A stretch of 64,000 bases of DNA, from the NCBI RefSeq assembly GCF_014656415.1, contig NZ_BNCJ01000016.1, positions 43,023 to 107,022 of the forward strand, given 5' to 3'. A program made the position numbers and the translations under genes. Source of the DNA: Seohaeicola zhoushanensis (GTDB taxonomy: Bacteria > Pseudomonadota > Alphaproteobacteria > Rhodobacterales > Rhodobacteraceae). Numbering within the stretch: the stretch's first letter is position 1; each line of letters starts with the position of its first letter. A model generated the notes under the pieces. That model ran no database searches, had not been told where the DNA came from, and was given only the letters and a program-made list of their open reading frames with translations. This document shows, piece after piece, positions 52,661-60,193 of this stretch.

Positions 52661-52852
52661 TCAGCCTCGCGAATGCCGCGCCAGCCCGGTGCGGCATTCA
52701 TCTATTATGGCCAGGCACGGCGCCGCTGCGCCGATGGTGTCGCACAGCGCCAGGGCAAGCTTGGCGAGATAAAGCTCGCGCTCTTCGGCCGCGCAGTCAT
52801 CCAGCGCCACCGCCAGCGCCTCGTAGACCTGTTCCAGATCGTCCTGCGTCAT
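52661..52852 (-). CDS. DUF2783-family small protein
   Basis: 63 residues, MTQDDLEQVYEALAVALDDCAAEERELYLAKLALALCDTIG followed by CLAIIDECRTGLARHSRG; all-helical. DUF2783 proteins are nearly always encoded next to aromatic-type FAD monooxygenases, as here: the start overlaps the monooxygenase stop (ATGA). Function unknown; likely an accessory subunit. Confidence 0.8.
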   Translation of the reverse strand: MTQDDLEQVYEALAVALDDCAAEERELYLAKLALALCDTIGAAAPCLAIIDECRTGLARHSRG

Positions 52853-54456
52853 GCCCTGCCTCCCTTGCGCGCCAGCAGTGTATCGAGGGTGGCGTCGACC
52901 TTTTCGGCCGAAACCACCGGCCAACGCACCGCGACATGCAGATCGGGCCGGATCAGATAGCCGGTGCCCTCCCCCGCGCCATAGGCCTGCGCCACCGCGC
53001 CCGTGGCTGGCAGTTGCACCACCGTTAGATCCGCCCGCTCGGGCAGATCACCGCTTTCGCCGAAGACCAACAGGGTGAACCCCTCCCACAGCCGGTCCGA
53101 GAGGAACCCCTCCCCCAGCGCCACCTCGGCCAGCATCGCGCCGGGCACCGGGCCAGCGGTCATCCCGGCGCTGTCGCGCAGCGTCGCCGGGCTGTCGGCA
53201 TAGGTATAGGGCGTCATCTGGCGCGGGTTGGCCAGTTGTCCCGCCGAGGGCCGCGTCAGCGCCAGCGACAGCGCCGCATCGCGCGTCAACCGCCAGCCGT
53301 GGCTCGGCGGGGTCATGAAACGCGTGCTCTTGGTCGCATTGGCAAAGACATCCAACGTCGCGCCACGCCGCTCGTGCGAATAGCTGTCGAGCAACCCTGC
53401 CCCGGCGCGTCTGGTCAGCACCCAGGCCAGTTTCCAGCCGATGTTGAACCCGTCGGCAATGCCATTGTTCAGGCCCCGCACCCCGAAAATCGGCACGATA
53501 TGCGCCGAGTCACCGATGAAGAAAATCCGCCCGTCGCGGTAGTCGTCGAGCAGCAGCGTATTGGCCGAATAGACGCTCCACCACTCCAGGTCCCAGTCGC
53601 CGGCATGGCCGATCTCCTCCAGCACGGCGGCCACCGAGGACCGCACGCTGGCCTCGCTCGCGGCCTCAGTGGCGTCCTCACCCTCGGCCAGCTGGTAGTC
53701 GATGCGCCAGATGTCATCGGGCTGGCGGTGGATCAGCACCGTTCCGCCGGGCCGGCAGGCCGGGTCGAACAGCGCGCGGCGGATTGTGGGATAGTCATGC
53801 ACCATCCGGACGTCGGCGATGACGTAACGCCCCTCGTAGTTCTCGCCCTTCAGCCGCAACCCGCGCATCCGCCGGATCGCGCTGCGCGCCCCGTCGGCGG
53901 CGAGCAGCCAGTCCGTTTCAATGACATAGCTGCCGTTGGGATCGCGCACCGTCAGGGCCACCCCCTCCACCAGGTCGCGTAGCTCCGTCACCTCGCTCTG
54001 CCAGCGAACCTCGATCAGGTCCGAGGCCGCCACCGCCTCGAACAGGAACGCCTCGATATACTGCTGCTGGAGATTATACATCGGCCGGTATTTCTGTTCC
54101 GGCCCGTCCGGCATGTCGAACTCGAGGATCTGCTGCCCGCGATAGAAACTGCGCCCCCTGGTCCACCCCAGGGCCTTCTTCAGAAATGGCCCCACCGCGC
54201 CAAGCCGTTCGAGGATGTGATAGCTCGACCGCGACACGCAGATCGCCCGGCTGCCGTCGTTGAAGGTCTCCTTCTGCTCCAGCACGACCGAGCGCACCCC
54301 GTGCCGGGCCAGCGTCAGCGCCGCGACCATGCCGACCGGGCCGGCACCGACGATCACCACCGGCGCGCGGGCCTCCTGCGCAGGCCGTTCCGGCGGCGCG
54401 AAGTGCGGATAGTCGAAATAAAGCGAGTCGAGCTCGCCGCGTCCATCTGGGCGCAT
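52849..54456 (-). CDS. FAD-dependent monooxygenase (MhpA/PheA-like)
   Basis: 535 residues, group A flavin hydroxylase. FAD motif VVIVGAGPVGMVAALTLARHG, the DG motif LLAADGARSAIRRMRGL and the GD motif IFFIGDSAHIVPIFGVRGLNNGIADGFNIGWKLAWVL are clear. Similar to 3-(3-hydroxyphenyl)propionate hydroxylases, with a C-terminal thioredoxin-like domain. Substrate not determined; it may attack a ring or an activated CH in the molecule taken up by the TAXI transporter. Divergent from the LuxR-type gene. Confidence 0.87.
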   Translation of the reverse strand: MRPDGRGELDSLYFDYPHFAPPERPAQEARAPVVIVGAGPVGMVAALTLARHGVRSVVLEQKETFNDGSRAICVSRSSYHILERLGAVGPFLKKALGWTRGRSFYRGQQILEFDMPDGPEQKYRPMYNLQQQYIEAFLFEAVAASDLIEVRWQSEVTELRDLVEGVALTVRDPNGSYVIETDWLLAADGARSAIRRMRGLRLKGENYEGRYVIADVRMVHDYPTIRRALFDPACRPGGTVLIHRQPDDIWRIDYQLAEGEDATEAASEASVRSSVAAVLEEIGHAGDWDLEWWSVYSANTLLLDDYRDGRIFFIGDSAHIVPIFGVRGLNNGIADGFNIGWKLAWVLTRRAGAGLLDSYSHERRGATLDVFANATKSTRFMTPPSHGWRLTRDAALSLALTRPSAGQLANPRQMTPYTYADSPATLRDSAGMTAGPVPGAMLAEVALGEGFLSDRLWEGFTLLVFGESGDLPERADLTVVQLPATGAVAQAYGAGEGTGYLIRPDLHVAVRWPVVSAEKVDATLDTLLARKGGRA

Positions 54457-54506
54457 GGTCTCCTCCGTTCCGTTTGCCCCGCTATACAGCAGGCGGCCGC
54501 AGGGGT

Positions 54507-55250
54507 ATGTCCTCCAAAATGACGGACACGCCCGAAACCCTGTCCTCCCCTGCCCTGCTCGCGCAGATCGACGCCTGTCTCGCCCTCAGCGGCAGCGACG
54601 GCTGGGCGCTGGCCTTCATCGACCTCGTCGCCGCCACCGGCGCGGCGCAGGTGATGATCTTCAGCTATGCCGCCGACCACGCCAACTGCCTGCTGTCCCG
54701 CAACTTCCGCGCCAAGGCGCTGGGAACGCGGCTGGCCCGCGACTACCTGGAGGGCTGGTACCGGCAGGACCCGCTCTACCCCCGGGTGATGGCGGCAGAG
54801 CCCGGCAAGACCGGGATCGTCGCGCAGGGCGCTTCCTCGGAGGCGATGAGCGCCGATTACCGCGCCCGCTTCTTCGGAGACCCCGGCCTCGGCGGCAAGA
54901 CGGCGGTGATCGTGGCGGGCCAGCGGCTTCGGCTGATCGTCAACCTCTACTGGGCCGAGCGCGACGAGGACGCCACCCTGCCCGAACCACTGCTGTCGCT
55001 CCTCGCCCGCCTCGCCCTGCTGCATTTCGAGACCCCGGCCGAAAACGCCCTGCCCGCCCCGCTCGCGGTGCTGTCCGAGCGCGAACGCGCGGTCTGCCTC
55101 GGCATCCTGTCGGGCCGCAAGGCGGAACAAATCGCCGCCGACCTCGACATCGCGCCCTCCAGCGTGGTCACCTACCGCGCGCGGGCCTATGCCAAGCTCG
55201 GCATCTCTTCGCGCGGCGCGCTCTTCGCGATCTGCGGCGCGGGGTCCTGA
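54507..55250 (+). CDS. LuxR-type transcriptional regulator
   Basis: About 247 residues. The C-terminal LuxR HTH is LSERERAVCLGILSGRKAEQIAADLDIAPSSVVTYRARAYAKLGISSRGAL. The N-terminal domain has a GYYxxDPxxP-like segment (DYLEGWYRQDPLYPRVMA), which hints at an autoinducer-binding-like fold, but key AHL-contact residues are not clear. No luxI gene is in the window. Divergent from the FAD monooxygenase, which it probably controls. Start uncertain: ATG at 54507 or 54519; neither has well-spaced Shine-Dalgarno sequence. Confidence 0.8.
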   Translation: MSSKMTDTPETLSSPALLAQIDACLALSGSDGWALAFIDLVAATGAAQVMIFSYAADHANCLLSRNFRAKALGTRLARDYLEGWYRQDPLYPRVMAAEPGKTGIVAQGASSEAMSADYRARFFGDPGLGGKTAVIVAGQRLRLIVNLYWAERDEDATLPEPLLSLLARLALLHFETPAENALPAPLAVLSERERAVCLGILSGRKAEQIAADLDIAPSSVVTYRARAYAKLGISSRGALFAICGAGS

Positions 55251-55261
55251 CCCGGAACCGC

Positions 55262-55918
55262 CTATTTCGCCTTGAACAGACCCTGTTTCATCAGGCTCTC
55301 ATAGGCCGCAATCGCGGTCTCGGGGATGACGCCGGTGTCCTTGAACTGCATCGCCACATAGGCCCGGGCGCCAAGGAGGATGCCGGCAATTGCCCGCAGC
55401 TCCTCGTCTCCCATCTCGTAGCAGTCCCCAGCTGCAATCGCCCGCCGGAAGGCGCGGACATAGCCCTCGGTCAGCCGTTCGATATGCGCGTCGAAAGCCT
55501 TGGGCGCAAAGACCTCGGCCTCGTAGAGGATGCGGTAGAAACCGGGATTCACCCGCAGGTATCCGCAATAGGCGCGGAACCGGGCAACCTCGCGCTCCAG
55601 CCCGCCGCCGACGCCGGCCAGGCTTGCGGTGATGTAATCGGTCATGCGCTCGCCGACATAGGGCAGCAGCACGTCGAACAGCGCCTGGCGGTCCTCGAAG
55701 TAGTTGTAGAACGTCCCATGCGCCACGCCCGCCTCGCGGGTCACGTTGGCGATGGTGGTCGCCGCATAGCCGTGCTCGCCGACGATGGCCGCCGCCGCCT
55801 CCAGCAGGTTGCGCAGGGTAAGCTGCGCCTTCTCCTCGCGGCTGAGCTTCTTCTTGCGCGGTTGCGGCCGCGGCAGCGCGCTCAATCTGTCCGTGTCGGT
55901 GGGCACGTCGCGCGTCAC
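55262..55918 (-). CDS. TetR-family regulator (paralogue 2)
   Basis: 218 residues from a GTG start. HTH: NLLEAAAAIVGEHGYAATTIANVTREAGVAHGTFYNYFEDRQALFDVLL. C-terminal domain: VARFRAYCGYLRVNPGFYRILYEAEVFAPKAFDAHIERL. Nearly the same protein as the TetR at 39730 over its whole length except the Pro/Lys-rich N-terminal tail. The two copies bracket the catabolic region. Convergent with the LuxR gene (11-base gap). Confidence 0.87.
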   Translation of the reverse strand: MTRDVPTDTDRLSALPRPQPRKKKLSREEKAQLTLRNLLEAAAAIVGEHGYAATTIANVTREAGVAHGTFYNYFEDRQALFDVLLPYVGERMTDYITASLAGVGGGLEREVARFRAYCGYLRVNPGFYRILYEAEVFAPKAFDAHIERLTEGYVRAFRRAIAAGDCYEMGDEELRAIAGILLGARAYVAMQFKDTGVIPETAIAAYESLMKQGLFKAK

Positions 55919-56097
55919 TCCGGCTTTATCGGTCGCTCAAGGGTCCGGGTTCCTAGCACCTTTCCCCCCGCATTTCCAGAAGTGTCACCGGCCTGCCCCC
56001 CCTACGCAAGGTTGACCTCGCCGCCCGGACCTGCACAACGGCCCAGCGACGGGCCCGCCCCGACGCAGTCCGGAATACCCAGAAATACGGTCGTCCC

Positions 56098-56406
56098 ATG
56101 ATACGTCACTTCGTCTTCTTCACCGCCGCCCAGGACAAGAACCTGCCCGCCATTCGCGACGGTCTCCGCCTGCTTACCCAGATCCCGCAGGCCCAGCGGC
56201 TCGAAATCGCGCTCAACCGCAAGTCCGATCCCGCGAGCAAGGAAGTCGATATCGTGGTCTACGGCGAATTCGCCGACGACGCGGCGCTGGCGGCCTACAA
56301 GGCGCATGAGCTCTATGCCGAGTCCATCCGCCGGGTGAAGCCGCTGCGCGAACTGCGGCTGGCCGCCGATTACGACAGCGCGCAGGCCTTCACAACGCCG
56401 GCCTGA
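56098..56406 (+). CDS. Dabb (stress-responsive A/B barrel) domain protein
   Basis: 102 residues, MIRHFVFFTAAQDKNLPAIRDGLRLLTQIP followed by VDIVVYGEFADDAALAAYKAHELYAESIRRVKPLRELRLAADYD, the ferredoxin-like dimeric A/B barrel pattern. Members range from stress proteins to small cyclases and decarboxylases, so the role is open. Convergent with the thiolase gene five bases on. The preceding 179 bases, upstream of the divergent TetR, hold the promoters. Confidence 0.85.
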   Translation: MIRHFVFFTAAQDKNLPAIRDGLRLLTQIPQAQRLEIALNRKSDPASKEVDIVVYGEFADDAALAAYKAHELYAESIRRVKPLRELRLAADYDSAQAFTTPA

Positions 56407-56411
56407 GGCCG

Positions 56412-57620
56412 TCAGGCAACCCGCTCGAACACCGCCGCCAGACCCTGCCCACCGCCGATGCACATGGTTTCGATGCCGTAACGCACCTCGCGGCGCTCCA
56501 TCTCTCGCAGCAGGTTGGCGAGGATCCGCACCCCGGTCGCGCCGACCGGGTGGCCCAGCGAGATGCCCGAGCCGTTGACGTTCAACCGCGCGTCGTTGTT
56601 GGCCACCTTCCAGGACCGCAGGCAGGCGATCACCTGAGCGGCAAAGGCCTCGTTCAACTCGATCAGGTCCATGTCGTCCAGCGTCAGGCCGGCCCGGCTC
56701 AACGCGCGCTCCACCGAGGGAACGGGGCCGATGCCCATGCGCTCGGGTCCGACCCCCGCCAGGCCCCAGCTCTTCAGGCGCGCGAACGGCTTGAGGCCCA
56801 GCTTCTCGGCTTTCTCCATCGTGGTGACGATACAGGCCGCCGCAGCGTCGTTCTGGCCCGAGGCATTGCCCGCCGTGACCGTCGCATCCGCGTCGGTCTT
56901 GCCCATCACCGGGCGCAGGCCCGCCAGGCTCTCGACCGTGGCGTCGTGTCGGATGTGCTCGTCGGTGTCGAAGACGACCTCGCCCTTGCGGGTCTTCATC
57001 ACCACCGGCACCATCTCGTCGCGGAACTTGCCGGCCCGTGTCGCCGCCGAAGCCTTGGCGTGCGACCAGACCGCGAATTCATCCTGCTCCGCGCGGGTAA
57101 TGCCGAAATCGCGGCGCAGGTTCTCGGCCGTCTCCAGCATCCCGCCCGGCACCGGGTAGTTCTTGCCGCCCGAGGTGACGCGGCCGCGCCCGATGCGGCA
57201 ATGGAACTCCTCCGGCCGCCCCCGCAGACCCCAGCGCGCGCCGTTGACGTAATACTCCGCCTGGCTCATCGACTCGGCGCCGCCAGCGATGACAAGGTCT
57301 GCCGCCCCGGTCTGCACATACATCGAGGCGTTGATCACCGCCTGCAGCCCCGATCCGCAGCGCCGGTCGATCTGGATGCCCGGCACCGAGATATCGAACC
57401 CCGCGTCCAACACCGCGACCCGCCCGATCGCCGGGGCCTCGCCGTTGGGATAGCACTGGCCGAAGATCACGTCGTCGATGTCCTCGCTCCGGATGCCGGT
57501 GCGCTTGACCAGTTCCTTGATGACGGTCGCGGCGAGGTCCGCCGCCGGCAGGTCCTTCAAAGATCCGCCATATCCGCCAACGGCGGTTCGGAGGGGTTCG
57601 CAAATGACTGCATCACGCAT
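56412..57620 (-). CDS. Acetyl-CoA acyltransferase (thiolase)
   Basis: 402 residues with a complete thiolase active site: nucleophilic Cys in QIDRRCGSGLQAVINASMYV, NEAFAAQ, His in SGISLGHPVGATGVRILANLL and the second Cys in GIETMCIGGGQGLAAVFE. It can therefore perform the thiolytic step that the Cys-less protein at 45147 cannot. Monocistronic; 117 bases separate it from the replication gene. Confidence 0.93.
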   Translation of the reverse strand: MRDAVICEPLRTAVGGYGGSLKDLPAADLAATVIKELVKRTGIRSEDIDDVIFGQCYPNGEAPAIGRVAVLDAGFDISVPGIQIDRRCGSGLQAVINASMYVQTGAADLVIAGGAESMSQAEYYVNGARWGLRGRPEEFHCRIGRGRVTSGGKNYPVPGGMLETAENLRRDFGITRAEQDEFAVWSHAKASAATRAGKFRDEMVPVVMKTRKGEVVFDTDEHIRHDATVESLAGLRPVMGKTDADATVTAGNASGQNDAAAACIVTTMEKAEKLGLKPFARLKSWGLAGVGPERMGIGPVPSVERALSRAGLTLDDMDLIELNEAFAAQVIACLRSWKVANNDARLNVNGSGISLGHPVGATGVRILANLLREMERREVRYGIETMCIGGGQGLAAVFERVA

Positions 57621-57737
57621 CTGGATATTCTTTCTATTCAGGCGCGGCCCGGTGCCACGCTGTCCTGGTAAAGGGTTTGCCGGGCCACTCTATTGCCCTC
57701 TCCGGAATTGAGAACCACTCACGGACCATTTCACCGC

Positions 57738-58415
57738 TCAGACCTGCACGACCACATCGGCCAGCGCCGGGTCGACCATGCGCAGAACGCGGCGCAGGCG
57801 GTCCTTGAGATGCGTGTTCACATAGGTGGCGTGGAACTTGGTCGGGGCGATGAGGACGAGCCGGCCATCGGTGATTTCCGCCTCGGTCAGCATATGCAGC
57901 CACGAGCCGTAAAGCGCCGCGTTCTCGCCATGCAGGATCTGCTGCGCCGTGGCCCAGGCCGATCCGCCCCCGGACGGCTGCGGCACCTTGTGCAGCGGGA
58001 TGACGTTGCTCGGCTCGGCCTGGGCACCCGCCGGATTCATCCGCGCGATGAAATCCTCGCCGATACGTTCCCAGGCCGGGCGGGTGTCATCCAGCATCCG
58101 GTCGAAATCGATCCCGTAGACGCTCACCCTGCCCCGCGCGCCCTGCCGCTTGAGCACCAGCCACCCCTGCGCTCGAAGCCGTGCCATCTCGCGTTTCACC
58201 GTGCGTTCGTCGACCGCCCACAGCCGCGCGATCTCGGCCTGGCCCATCGACAGTTCGTCGCGCTGCCAGTTGTATCGCGTGGTCACCAGCACCATGGCGC
58301 GCAGCACCTGGCGCTGCACGGTCTTGTCCTCGCCCAGGGCAAAGGCCATCAATGCCGAGAGAATGTCATACTTGCGCGATGCGGCTTCACGCCCGACCGC
58401 ACGGGGCATCTGCAT
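57738..58415 (-). CDS. Plasmid replication initiator with DnaA-domain-I-like C-terminus
   Basis: 225 residues. The N-terminal half has a winged helix (ELSMGQAEIARLWAVDERTVKREMARLRAQGWLVLKRQGARGRVSVYGIDFDRML). The C-terminal segment (GSAWATAQQILHGENAALYGSWLHMLTEAEITDGRLVLIAPTKFHATYVNTHLKDRLRRVL) has the layout of DnaA domain I. This fits the DnaA-like replicase class known from Rhodobacterales plasmids, found beside parAB as here. Start MQMPRAVGREA follows AGGAGACCACG. It reads away from the iteron region and parAB, which lie directly upstream. Confidence 0.8.
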   Translation of the reverse strand: MQMPRAVGREAASRKYDILSALMAFALGEDKTVQRQVLRAMVLVTTRYNWQRDELSMGQAEIARLWAVDERTVKREMARLRAQGWLVLKRQGARGRVSVYGIDFDRMLDDTRPAWERIGEDFIARMNPAGAQAEPSNVIPLHKVPQPSGGGSAWATAQQILHGENAALYGSWLHMLTEAEITDGRLVLIAPTKFHATYVNTHLKDRLRRVLRMVDPALADVVVQV

Positions 58416-58562
58416 CGTGGTCTCCTGTTCCTCTCCCGCCTGGGGCGGAGCGCCGTGCCTCTGGTGGCAGTTTGTTCTGTCTGCCTTGGATGGCCTGCGT
58501 GGTGTTCCCAACGCTTTTCGCCACCGTGAAGCCATTTGCGTCCGATCGTTCGATTCTGTCAA

Positions 58563-58580
58563 GCCTTTGGTGCCAAAGGC
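58563..58580. repeat. 18-base palindrome in the origin region
   Basis: GCCTTTGG-TG-CCAAAGGC: perfect 8-base arms, about 150 bases upstream of the initiator start. Could be an initiator dimer site that represses its own gene, or a hairpin. Confidence 0.6.
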
Positions 58581-58629
58581 CAGTTTCAGACCGCGAAACC
58601 AGAAGTGAAACTTCAGGTTCATTGGTGAA

Positions 58630-58708
58630 GGGGGACATCCTGTCTGTCCCCTATTCGGGCCGGAATGTCCCCCAATCGGTTGCGGGAGGCCTTGTCCTGT
58701 CCCCCAAT
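58630..58708. repeat. Iteron-like TGTCCCC repeats
   Basis: Inverted copy GGGGGACA (58630-58637) and direct copies TGTCCCCTATT (58645), TGTCCCCCAAT (58666-58676) and TGTCCCCCAAT (58698-58708). Direct copies are 21 and 32 bases apart, close to two and three helical turns, so they face the same side of the DNA. Typical of initiator-binding iterons. Confidence 0.65.
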
Positions 58709-58790
58709 ATTTCGCCCGGTGAGGGCGTCTTGCCGCAACCTGGCCGAGCTGTCCGATTCGCCGCCCCGCCCCGGAAATCAAAGGAAAACC

Positions 58791-58804
58791 TTCCCCGCGG
58801 GGAA
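58791..58804. repeat. parS-like palindrome, copy 1
   Basis: TTCCCCGCGGGGAA, a perfect 14-base palindrome (preceded by CC), 92 bases upstream of parA. Repeated exactly inside parA and parB; likely centromere site bound by ParB. Confidence 0.7.
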
Positions 58805-58896
58805 TATCGCATTCAGTATAACTTCTGTTTTGCTTTCATGGCAAATTCGGCGTAATTCAGGATCAGAGCAGAATTTACGTTTTGACACGAGGCCCC

Positions 58897-60189
58897 ATGT
58901 ACACCCACGTCGACCTTGCCCGTCTTCAGGCCCAGTCGCTGAAGATGCAGAGCTGGATCAGGCAACAGACCTTCAGCCCGGAGAACACCAAGACCCTGCG
59001 ACGCTTCTCGTCCTGGGAGGTGTCCGAGCTGGTCTTCCGCATCAACCAGTCGACCTTCCGCGGCCGCCTCGCCGCCGAGCCGGACCTTCCCGGCGGCGAG
59101 GTGGAGCCCGACGGCCGCCAGCGCTGGTTCTCGCTCGACGAGATCAACGAGTTGCGCCGGCGGATGAAGATCAACCGCAAGTCGCTGATGCCCCCCCGCC
59201 CCGCCGGCAAGCGCGCCTTCCGCGCCGCGGTGGCCAACTTCAAGGGCGGCGCCGGCAAGACCACCGTGGCGTTGCACCTTGCTCATGCCGCCGCGCTTGA
59301 CGGCTACCGCGTACTGGTGGTCGACTTCGACCCGCAGGCGACGCTCAGCCACTCGATGGGCCTGACCGACGTGGTCGAGGACTTCACCGTCTGGGGCATC
59401 ATGGCCCGCGACCTGATGCGCGAGACCGACCGCATGAACGAGGCCGCCACCGGTGCCGTCAGCGGCACCGCCCTGCCCCAGCGCCGCATCCCGGCTTCGA
59501 TCCGTGACCTCGGTCTCGACCGGCTGCGCCACTCGGACTTCATCAAGCCGACGGCCTGGTCGACGGTCGATATCATTCCCTCCTGCGCCAACGCCGCCTT
59601 CGTCGAATTCGCCTCGGCCCAGTATCGGCACCTCAACCCCGACTGGTCCTTCTTCGCCGCCGTCTCGCGCTATCTCGACGGGCTGGGCGATGACGACTAC
59701 GACCTGATCCTCTTCGACTGCCCCCCGGCGATCGGTTACCAGTCGATGAACGCGGTCTTTGCCGCCGACATGCTCTATATCCCCTCCGGTCCCGGCTACT
59801 GGGAATATGACTCCACCACCTCCTTCATCGGCCAGCTGGCCGAGGCGCTGGAAGACCTCGACCGCTTCGCCTCGACCTTCCCCGCGGGGAAGGAATCGCT
59901 GACCAAGGCCTTCACCGACATCCGCTTCCTGATGACGCGATACGAGCCGGGCAACGACCTGCACCGCGCGATGTTCGAAGCCTTCCGCAAGGTTTTTGGT
60001 GAACATGTCGCCGAGCACCCGGTCGAGATGACCCGCGCAGTCGAGCAGTCCGGGCGCTTCCTGTCGTCGGTCTACGAGATCGACTACCGCGAGATGACCC
60101 GCGAGACCTGGCGCCGCGCGCGGGCCAGTTTCGACCGGGCCTATGACGAGTTTCGAAGCAGTGTGACTGCCGCATGGGACAAGATATGA
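58897..60189 (+). CDS. parA: Plasmid partition ATPase ParA
   Basis: 430 residues. An N-terminal DNA-binding region (SSWEVSELVFRINQSTFRGRLAAEPDLPGGEVEPDGRQRWFSLDEINELRRRM, MerR-like) precedes the deviant Walker A FKGGAGKTTVALHLAHAAALDGYRVLVVDFDPQATLS and Walker B-like DLILFDCPPAIG. This long type Ia form acts as partition ATPase and autorepressor. parB follows four bases later. A parS-like palindrome is embedded in the coding sequence at 59876 (encoding FPAGK). Start ATG 58897 after CGAGG; a TTG at 58882 is less likely. Confidence 0.92.
   Translation: MYTHVDLARLQAQSLKMQSWIRQQTFSPENTKTLRRFSSWEVSELVFRINQSTFRGRLAAEPDLPGGEVEPDGRQRWFSLDEINELRRRMKINRKSLMPPRPAGKRAFRAAVANFKGGAGKTTVALHLAHAAALDGYRVLVVDFDPQATLSHSMGLTDVVEDFTVWGIMARDLMRETDRMNEAATGAVSGTALPQRRIPASIRDLGLDRLRHSDFIKPTAWSTVDIIPSCANAAFVEFASAQYRHLNPDWSFFAAVSRYLDGLGDDDYDLILFDCPPAIGYQSMNAVFAADMLYIPSGPGYWEYDSTTSFIGQLAEALEDLDRFASTFPAGKESLTKAFTDIRFLMTRYEPGNDLHRAMFEAFRKVFGEHVAEHPVEMTRAVEQSGRFLSSVYEIDYREMTRETWRRARASFDRAYDEFRSSVTAAWDKI
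59876..59893. repeat. parS-like palindrome, copy 2 (inside parA)
   Basis: CCTTCCCCGCGGGGAAGG, a perfect 18-base palindrome within parA, translated as TFPAGK. Confidence 0.7.
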
Positions 60190-60193
60190 GGAC

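Larger units (their letters stand above)
58416..58896. other. Putative origin of replication region
   Basis: 481 bases between the divergent initiator and parA, with no gene. Contains a perfect palindrome (58563), phased TGTCCCC repeats (58630-58708), a centromere-like palindrome (58791) and an AT-rich segment (about 58805-58890) suitable for strand opening or the parA promoter. Inferred to be oriV plus the parAB control region. Confidence 0.65.
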
